Shown here: piece by piece, positions 15,875-21,825 of the stretch
Position numbering within the stretch: position 1 is the stretch's first letter
How the letters are laid out: each line of letters opens with the position of its first letter
Source: Clostridiaceae bacterium
Lineage (GTDB): Bacteria > Bacillota > Clostridia > DSM-8532
Direction: 5' to 3'
Length of the DNA: 33,252 bases
NCBI GenBank assembly: GCA_012516065.1
Contig: JAAYXD010000256.1
Coordinates: 1-33,252, forward strand
The notes under the pieces: model-generated
The model's database searches: none
Told to the model about the DNA's origin: nothing
The model's input: only the letters and a program-made list of their open reading frames with translations
Made by a program: the position numbers and the translations under genes

Positions 15875-17410
15875 ATGCCCGAAACCGACTCCAGGATGAG
15901 ATGGACTGCTCTTCCTGACATCGAGAAGATGCCTGACAGGCCGCGGGAAAGGCCGCTAGACATCCACTCCAGAGCCGCAGAGGCCGACAGGTTTCTGATG
16001 GATCCCGCCAACGGGGTTCTTCAGGTGGATCAGGCGGCGAGACACTACTTCTCCGCTCTCCTGGGCAGCAGGTCGCGGGAGCTCATAACGTATGGCTGTG
16101 TCGTCGCAGGGAAGCTCCTCAGAGGAGACGGTGCAGATGAGCTGCTTCCAGCCCTGGAGAGCTTCTACCATGATCGCTTCGGCGTGTTCATGAACTCGCC
16201 GTCAGATAGCGAGAAAGTCCGGGTCGGTGCAATCGAGTTCTGGTACCTGATGAATGTAAACGCACTTGCTTACGCAGTCATAAGGGCGGGCATGAATGGC
16301 AATGACTACGTCAGCGAGCTCTTCAGAAACAGCATGGACAGGATCGCTGTGATGGCCCGTGACGTCGGGCACGACTTCAACCACCAGGGCTATCGGTTTG
16401 CAGAGGGCGCGCCGTACACCAACGAGGACTTCTACCGCCAGCCCGATTCTCTAGCCGGCTATTCGTATCTCATGCTTGCCGCACACGAGATGTTCGGCGA
16501 CCGCAGGTATCTTGACGAGTCACTCGGAGCGATGGAGCGATACCTCGAGTTTGACTCCAATCCGTGGTACGAGATACCCAATGGAGCTATGGGATCACTT
16601 GCGGCTGCTCGCTTGAGTGCATTAGGTTACTCGGTTGACGTGGAGAAGGCGCTCAGCTACGTCTTTGACGCCAATACGGGCAGCATGGTCTTGGGCGAGT
16701 GGGGAGGCAGACCAGTTGACGGGCTGATGGTCGGGTGGAGGGGGCGATCCAGAGCGGAGGCTATCAGCTCGGTATATAGCATGGAGAGCATGGTGGCACT
16801 GCCATACGTACTGCCAATCGCTAGATACGAGCCGAGATTCGCGCGCGCGATCGGCAAGTATGCGCTGAACGTGATGGCGAATATCCGCCTGTTCTACCCG
16901 GACTTCCTGCCCGAGGATCACCAGTCGAGGCCGGACTTGCACCCATCTATCCCGTACGAGAGGCTTATGAGGGAGTACGAGGGCAAGTCACCCTATGCGA
17001 CTGGTGATTCGGCCGGCCACAGATCTGTGTATGGCGGCGGGTATGCCCTGTGGTGGGACGCTGTGGTGGAATCCACATGTGATGACTTCATTCTACGACT
17101 CGACACGACGAAGACCGACTTCATGAAAGAAGCTGCCTATCCGACCTACCTGTACTACAACCCGTGGCAGGATGAGCGCTGCGTCACTCTGGATGTGGGG
17201 AGTGTCAGATCAGATCTCTACGAGTTGACGTCGCATAGTTGTATCAGCCAAGGAGTGAGCGGGAAGGTCAACCTGCGGCTGCAGCCGAGGGACGCCATCG
17301 TGGTAGCGGTCGTGCCCTCTGAAGGAAAGGTCAAAGCCCGTGGTCGAGTCCTGGAGATCAACGGGATTGCGGTCGACTACAGATGGGATGGAGGAGTAGA
17401 AAGATGGTAA
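15875..17410 (+). CDS. Uncharacterised glycan-linked protein, probable alpha/alpha toroid
   Basis: I do not recognise a named family. The roughly 511-residue protein has helical repeats rich in aromatic and acidic residues (FWYLMNVNALAYAVIRAG, DSLAGYSYLMLAAHEMFGD, YLDESLGAMERYLEF, GAMGSLAAARLSALGY), the pattern of alpha/alpha-barrel glycosidases and epimerases, and a beta-rich C-terminal part (VTLDVGSVRSDLYEL). No signal peptide is visible. Possible catalytic blocks are HDFNHQGYRF and YATGDSAGHRSVYGGGYALWWD. The open frame runs back to 15518, but the shared leader block 3 ends at 15854, so I place the start at ATG 15875 (ATG 15797 and 15896 are alternatives). Its stop overlaps the phosphorylase start by 7 bp, so it probably acts on the same glycan. 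Confidence 0.72.
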   Translation: MPETDSRMRWTALPDIEKMPDRPRERPLDIHSRAAEADRFLMDPANGVLQVDQAARHYFSALLGSRSRELITYGCVVAGKLLRGDGADELLPALESFYHDRFGVFMNSPSDSEKVRVGAIEFWYLMNVNALAYAVIRAGMNGNDYVSELFRNSMDRIAVMARDVGHDFNHQGYRFAEGAPYTNEDFYRQPDSLAGYSYLMLAAHEMFGDRRYLDESLGAMERYLEFDSNPWYEIPNGAMGSLAAARLSALGYSVDVEKALSYVFDANTGSMVLGEWGGRPVDGLMVGWRGRSRAEAISSVYSMESMVALPYVLPIARYEPRFARAIGKYALNVMANIRLFYPDFLPEDHQSRPDLHPSIPYERLMREYEGKSPYATGDSAGHRSVYGGGYALWWDAVVESTCDDFILRLDTTKTDFMKEAAYPTYLYYNPWQDERCVTLDVGSVRSDLYELTSHSCISQGVSGKVNLRLQPRDAIVVAVVPSEGKVKARGRVLEINGIAVDYRWDGGVERW

Positions 17411-18366
17411 AGCTGAAGCGACTTGGAGTGGTCCTGAGACCAAAGGACGGGCCGAACGGCAAGTTCGCTAAGTTCAACGCGGGTATGGTCGCTGAGAACG
17501 ATACTGTTCACATGCTGTACAGGTGGGGCGAAAAGGAGGAACCCCGAACGGACTACAGCAAGATATACCACGATGCCCCCTACGCTCAGAGCTTTGTCAG
17601 TTACGCTCGATTGAGTCTGGATGGAAAGCTGGTTTACGATTCGGACAAACCGGTCATCTATCCGACCACTCCTCTAGAAACACGCGGATGTGAAGACGCC
17701 AGGGTAGTCCCGTTCGAAGGCAGCTACTACATCTTCTACTGCGCGTACGACGGAAGAAAGGCGAGGATGGGCGTAGCCAGCACTCGTGACTTTGAGCACT
17801 ATTGCAAACTCGGCATCATCGAGGTCTTCGCGTGGGACAAAGACCACTACATATTCCCCGAGAGGATCAACGGCAAGATCGCCTTCGTCCACCGCGTCGA
17901 GCCGAATATCCAGATAGACTACTTCGATTCGTTTGCTGACCTGCTGAACCCGAAGAGCTGGGACAACTACGAGGAGAAGGTGGAGTCAAGCACCGTTCTC
18001 AGGGCAGCCTTTGAGTGGGAAGGGTTCAAGATCGGCGGGAGCGTACCCCCGATTAAGACTGACCAGGGCTGGCTCTTCCTTTACCACGGGGTGGACTCGA
18101 ATCGAATCTACCATCTAGGTGCTGCTTTGCTGGATCTGAAGGACCCGTTTGTTGTAAGGGCCCGACTGCCCTATCCGATTCTCTCGCCTGAGGAGGATTA
18201 CGAGGTCAACGGGCATTACCAGGGTTGCGTCTTCCCGCAAGGAGCCTATGTACATAACGGCGAGCTGTACGTATCGTACGGCGCTGCTGACGTGAACGTG
18301 GCTATCGCGAAGGTGAACCTCGACGAGCTTATAGATGAGCTGAACAGGCATCCGGTGAGAAGTTAG
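17404..18366 (+). CDS. GH130-type beta-mannoside phosphorylase/hydrolase
   Basis: The 320-residue protein has the five-bladed beta-propeller signatures of GH130: FNAGMVAENDTVHMLYRW (about 24-41), ETRGCEDARVVPFEGSYYIFYCAYDGRKA (about 92-120), HRVEPNIQI, LFLYHGVD and YGAADVNVAIAKVNL. The conserved EDAR and the Asp in CAYDG (Asp116) match the family's substrate and catalytic region. GH130 enzymes split beta-mannosides with phosphate, giving mannose 1-phosphate; some members are hydrolases. It lacks a signal peptide, so it acts in the cytoplasm on imported oligosaccharides. I chose ATG 17404 because AGGAG lies 8 bases upstream. Overlap with the previous stop and a short gap to the LacI gene make one operon. 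Confidence 0.85.
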   Translation: MVKLKRLGVVLRPKDGPNGKFAKFNAGMVAENDTVHMLYRWGEKEEPRTDYSKIYHDAPYAQSFVSYARLSLDGKLVYDSDKPVIYPTTPLETRGCEDARVVPFEGSYYIFYCAYDGRKARMGVASTRDFEHYCKLGIIEVFAWDKDHYIFPERINGKIAFVHRVEPNIQIDYFDSFADLLNPKSWDNYEEKVESSTVLRAAFEWEGFKIGGSVPPIKTDQGWLFLYHGVDSNRIYHLGAALLDLKDPFVVRARLPYPILSPEEDYEVNGHYQGCVFPQGAYVHNGELYVSYGAADVNVAIAKVNLDELIDELNRHPVRS

Positions 18367-18401
18367 GAGGCGCTATCTGCAAAACTAGGAGGCGTTATCT
18401 G
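18364..18401 (+). repeat. Tandem duplication carrying two Shine-Dalgarno sites
   Basis: The 16-base unit TAGGAGGCGCTATCTG at 18364-18379 is repeated with one change as TAGGAGGCGTTATCTG at 18386-18401, a 22-bp period. The first copy overlaps the phosphorylase stop; the second lies immediately upstream of the LacI ATG at 18404. Each copy carries AGGAGG. The second is 11 bases from the ATG and the first about 33. This is probably a small leader duplication that may affect regulator translation. Confidence 0.8.
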
Positions 18402-18403
18402 TA

Positions 18404-19420
18404 ATGGCCGTTACAATGAAGGACATAGCAGACGCACTAGGAATGTCGATCAGCACTGTATCGCGCGCCCTGAGCAACAAGGGACGGATTGGTGAAGAGA
18501 CCCGATCGCTCGTATTCGAACAGGCCCGAAAGATGGGCTATGCAGTGAGGTCGCCCACAGGGAGGAGGGTGCCTGCAAACATAGGGATCGTATTCAGCAA
18601 GCGGCTCAATTCTCTGACACAAGATCCATTCTACAGCACAGTGATGGTAGGCGTAGAGCAGGAGTGCAGCAAGTACAACTACCAGGTGGTCTTTTTGACC
18701 ATCGACCAGGAAGACGGGGGTCGCATCTGGGCTCTGTACAACGAACAGAGGCTAGACGGGCTCATCATGGTCGGTGGAGACATCAAGCAACAACTGGTCC
18801 AGCAGGCCTTGGATAGGAAGATCCCCTTGGTCTTGATCGACAACAGGCTTGAGGGGCTGGATGTGGACTGTGTCGTCACAGACAACCGCGGCGGCGTGCT
18901 AAAGCTGATGAAGCACCTTTATGATCTCGGGCATAGACGCATAGGCTTTATCGGCGGGCCGCTGTCCCATAGCTCGCTGAATGAGCGCTTCCGCACCTAT
19001 CGGGAGTTCCTGAGTGAAGCTGGAATCAAGCCGGGCGAGGAGTGGATCTGGACTCACGGGGCCCCTGGTCCGCAGATCGAAAAGGGGTATGAAGGGATCA
19101 AGGCTCTTGCCGAAGGCGGCCTCAAGGTGACCGCACTCATAACCGACAATGACAACACTGCGATCGGCGTCCTCAGAGGTTGCGCAGAACTGGGGATTCG
19201 CGTTCCGGACGATCTCTCGATCGGTGGGTTCGACAATACAGCTATGGCTGAGCATGTATCGCCTGCCCTAACGACGGTGCATATTCACAAGATGGAGATG
19301 GGTGAATTCGCAGCGAGACGACTCTACGATATAATGTCGGGCGCGAACTCCGTTCCAGTAGTCATCACACTTGCCACCAGCCTTATCTGTCGTCAGTCCG
19401 CGCGCCCGCTAACTGCCTGA
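18404..19420 (+). CDS. LacI-family transcriptional regulator
   Basis: The 338-residue regulator has an N-terminal helix-turn-helix (VTMKDIADALGMSISTVSRALSNKGRIG) and the sugar-binding effector fold (NIGIVFSKRLN, QRLDGLIMVGGD, LIDNRLEGLDVDCVVTDN, GHRRIGFIGGP, IGGFDNTAMAEHVSPALTTVHI). The ATG at 18404 is preceded by AGGAGG in the second of two tandem leader copies. It is third in the plus-strand unit after the toroid protein and the phosphorylase. A likely operator lies just after its stop. It is distinct from the other LacI gene, whose operator core (TCACAA-CG-TTGTGA) is not found here. The effector would be a mannoside or the sugar imported by the downstream transporter, by context. Confidence 0.92.
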   Translation: MAVTMKDIADALGMSISTVSRALSNKGRIGEETRSLVFEQARKMGYAVRSPTGRRVPANIGIVFSKRLNSLTQDPFYSTVMVGVEQECSKYNYQVVFLTIDQEDGGRIWALYNEQRLDGLIMVGGDIKQQLVQQALDRKIPLVLIDNRLEGLDVDCVVTDNRGGVLKLMKHLYDLGHRRIGFIGGPLSHSSLNERFRTYREFLSEAGIKPGEEWIWTHGAPGPQIEKGYEGIKALAEGGLKVTALITDNDNTAIGVLRGCAELGIRVPDDLSIGGFDNTAMAEHVSPALTTVHIHKMEMGEFAARRLYDIMSGANSVPVVITLATSLICRQSARPLTA

Positions 19421-19428
19421 TGACCCGT

Positions 19429-19440
19429 GCAAACGTTAGC
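19429..19440. promoter_or_regulatory. Possible LacI-type operator
   Basis: GCAAACGTTAGC is a 12-bp near-palindrome centred on CG (one mismatched pair), the form of LacI-family operators. It lies 9 bases after the regulator's stop and runs straight into the AGCGCAA block of leader B. Assignment to the regulator at 18404-19420 is inferred from position only. Confidence 0.4.
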
Positions 19441-19623
19441 GCAACAGCGTGTCCAATTTTGCGCAGCTAGGACCGATGTAGCTATGCTCTCTGGCCATCC
19501 GGCATCCGGATGAGCTGACGAAGAAAATGTAGCACAAAGAAGGAATGTGAAGACGGATTAGAGAATAATACGGTGAAATTGAGCATCCAGTCTTGGCAGC
19601 CTAGATAGAGCAAATATGCGCAA
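19438..19623 (+). promoter_or_regulatory. Leader B: ordered repeat blocks shared with leader A
   Basis: The 242-bp gap between the LacI gene and the NHL/Yip1 gene carries AGCGCAA at 19438-19444 and TTGCGCAG at 19459-19466 with the same 14-base spacing as leader A, then GAAAAT followed by GCAC and AGAAGGAAT within 19532-19546, and the identical 17-mer AGAGCAAATATGCGCAA at 19607-19623. The distance from the second to the third block is 60 bases here and 61 in leader A. A short hairpin CATCCGG-CAT-CCGGATG lies between blocks at 19496-19512. Confidence 0.62.
19579..19607 (+). promoter_or_regulatory. Predicted sigma-70-type promoter before the NHL/Yip1 gene
   Basis: TTGAGC (19579-19584) and TAGATA (19602-19607) are separated by 17 bases, a good -35/-10 arrangement. 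Transcription would begin within or just after the shared 17-mer, so that block may overlap the start site. The matching positions of leader A do not give as good a -10. Confidence 0.45.
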
Positions 19624-19662
19624 CTCATTGCTTCGACTTGTGAGGAGTCAGGAGGGAAGGGG

Positions 19663-21813
19663 TTGCTGGCTAGGGACTCCATCAGGTGCCTTGCGGTTGC
19701 ACTGTTGGTTGCAGGTGCTCTTATCAGCGGCCTGCCCGCGTCGCCCGGGGTTGCTCAAGCCGATCCGTATCCGAGCTACACGTACGACTTCTGGAAAAAC
19801 CCTGTCCCCGCCCCGCAAGCATACCTTCCCACGAGAATCATCAGCGGAGACGATATCGGTGCCGGGCCGCTGAATCAACCAAGGGATTTGTTCGTAGATG
19901 CCAACCGCAACGTGTACATAGTAGACACTGGCAACAACCGCCTCGTCTGTCTCGATGAGAATTGGAACCTAAGGCTGGTTGTCAGCGAGTTCTTCCACGA
20001 CGGGCAGGTCGACCGCTTCAGGACTCCGCTCGGAGTTTGCGTGACGGACGATGGCCACATTTTCGTTGCGGACCGCGGGAACGGCCGTATCGTCGAGCTG
20101 GACGGCGAAGGACGGTTTGTCAGGCAGATCGGCGCGCCTTCGAGCGATGCCGAGGGCCTGGTCGCGGCTGACTTTGTGTACCGCCCGTTCAAGGTGGCGG
20201 TGGACCGGGTCGGCCGCGTGTATGTGCTGGCCGAAGGCGTCTATGATGGCGTTATGGTGTTCGATCTTGCCGGCACCTTCAGAGGCTTTATAGGGAGTCC
20301 GAGGGTGAAGCCGACGATAGCGGACATCTTCTGGACCCGCTTTGCCACAGAAGAACAGCGCAGCAGAATGGCGTTGTTCTTGCCCACCGAGTACAACACT
20401 ATCGACCTAGACGACACCGGGTTTCTTTACGCGTGTGAAAAAAACCAGGTCAGAAGGCTGAATCCAGCCGGTGTGGACGTTCTCAGGAGGAGCGGATTCC
20501 ACGACCCTGTGGGAGACGTTTCTGTTGCAGATCAAGCATGGCAGGAACCGTCGTATTTCGAGGACGTGGCCGCCAGGGAGTCGGGGATATACAGCGTGCT
20601 GGACCGCCAGCGCGGCCGAGTCTTCACCTACAACTCAAACGGCGAACTGCTATACGTCTTCGGCGGCATTGGGTACGCCAGAGACCTCTTCTCCAGTCCG
20701 GCAGCCATAGACTCTGCAGGGATGCAGATCCTCGTGCTCGACAGGCGTCTGAACCACGTGGTGGTGTTTGAGCCGACTGCGTACGCGCTTGCGATCCATG
20801 CCGCACTCGACCTCTACCACTCCGGGCGATACGATGAGTCGGCAGCGGTGTGGAGACGCGTTCTGGACTGGAACTCCAATTACGACCAGGCGTACAGCGG
20901 AATAGGCCGCTCTCAGTTCATGAAAGCGGAGTACACTGCGGCTATGCGCAGTTTCCGCTTGGGGAACAACAGAAAGGGGTACTCGGACGCGTTACGCAGA
21001 TACAGGGAGCAAGTGATCAGAACCAACTTCAACTACATCGCTCCGGGTGTTGTCTGCCTCGGGTTGGCCGTCTGGGGGATACTGAGACTTCGCAAGAGCC
21101 GCATCAGTGACAGAAGCATCGGCAAGGCTGAGTCCTCGCTCAGGCAGGCCGCGCCCGCTGATACTGACAGATCGCTTGGAACTAGACTCCGGCAGTTTGG
21201 CCGTGGGATCCGATATGCCCTGTTCGTGGTCTTCCATCCCTTCGACGGGTTTGACGAGCTCAAGAAGCGGGGCAAAGAGGCGGTTTCTGCTGCAACGGCA
21301 ATACTGGTTCTCGTCGTCTTGACTTATGTTGGAATGAGCCAGTACACAGGGTTTGTTTTCAACACGAGAGATCTTTCGAAGGTCAACGTCGTGTTTCTGG
21401 CTACATCGGTGCTGTTCCCGTTCCTGCTCTGGTGCGCCGTCAACTGGTCCCTCACCACACTTGCGGACGGCAAGGGCACATTCCGAGACATATATGTCGC
21501 GACAGCGTATGCGCTGTCTCCCATTGTGATCATAAACGTCCCGCTCACACTGATAAGCAACGTGTTGGTCCAGGAGGAGGGCTCCTTCTACTACCTTTTC
21601 CTGGGCATCAGCCTTGCCTGGTCGCTGATATTGATCCTGATCGCGATGATGTCGATACACGAATACGAACCCGGCAAGGCAGTCTGGACAAGTGGTTTGA
21701 CTGTCGTAGGCATGGGAACTGTCGTGTATCTTGGGATTCTGTTTTTCAGCGTGATCAATGTAATGGCAGGGTTCGTTTCCTCGATCCGTACCGAACTGAT
21801 ACTGCGATTGTGA
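19663..21813 (+). CDS. Secreted NHL-propeller/TPR protein with Yip1 membrane domain
   Basis: This 716-residue protein is a domain fusion. It has a signal peptide (about 1-32, ending GVAQA), then NHL-type beta-propeller repeats (LNQPRDLFVDANRNVYIVDTGNNR, FRTPLGVCVTDDGHIFVADRGNGR, YRPFKVAVDRVGRVYVLAEG; about 60-360), a TPR-like pair of helices (ALDLYHSGRYDESAAVWRRVL; about 378-435), a membrane helix near 460-475, and a C-terminal Yip1-like domain of about five helices (from about 515). The start is TTG 19663, supported by AGGAGG with 7 bases spacing. The propeller should lie outside the membrane. It leads the big plus-strand operon, 12 bp before the DUF5696-like gene. Similar NHL/Yip1 proteins sit next to DUF5696 and sugar ABC genes in other Bacillota; the role is unknown. 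Confidence 0.82.
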   Translation: MLARDSIRCLAVALLVAGALISGLPASPGVAQADPYPSYTYDFWKNPVPAPQAYLPTRIISGDDIGAGPLNQPRDLFVDANRNVYIVDTGNNRLVCLDENWNLRLVVSEFFHDGQVDRFRTPLGVCVTDDGHIFVADRGNGRIVELDGEGRFVRQIGAPSSDAEGLVAADFVYRPFKVAVDRVGRVYVLAEGVYDGVMVFDLAGTFRGFIGSPRVKPTIADIFWTRFATEEQRSRMALFLPTEYNTIDLDDTGFLYACEKNQVRRLNPAGVDVLRRSGFHDPVGDVSVADQAWQEPSYFEDVAARESGIYSVLDRQRGRVFTYNSNGELLYVFGGIGYARDLFSSPAAIDSAGMQILVLDRRLNHVVVFEPTAYALAIHAALDLYHSGRYDESAAVWRRVLDWNSNYDQAYSGIGRSQFMKAEYTAAMRSFRLGNNRKGYSDALRRYREQVIRTNFNYIAPGVVCLGLAVWGILRLRKSRISDRSIGKAESSLRQAAPADTDRSLGTRLRQFGRGIRYALFVVFHPFDGFDELKKRGKEAVSAATAILVLVVLTYVGMSQYTGFVFNTRDLSKVNVVFLATSVLFPFLLWCAVNWSLTTLADGKGTFRDIYVATAYALSPIVIINVPLTLISNVLVQEEGSFYYLFLGISLAWSLILILIAMMSIHEYEPGKAVWTSGLTVVGMGTVVYLGILFFSVINVMAGFVSSIRTELILRL

Positions 21814-21825
21814 GATGAGAGCCGG

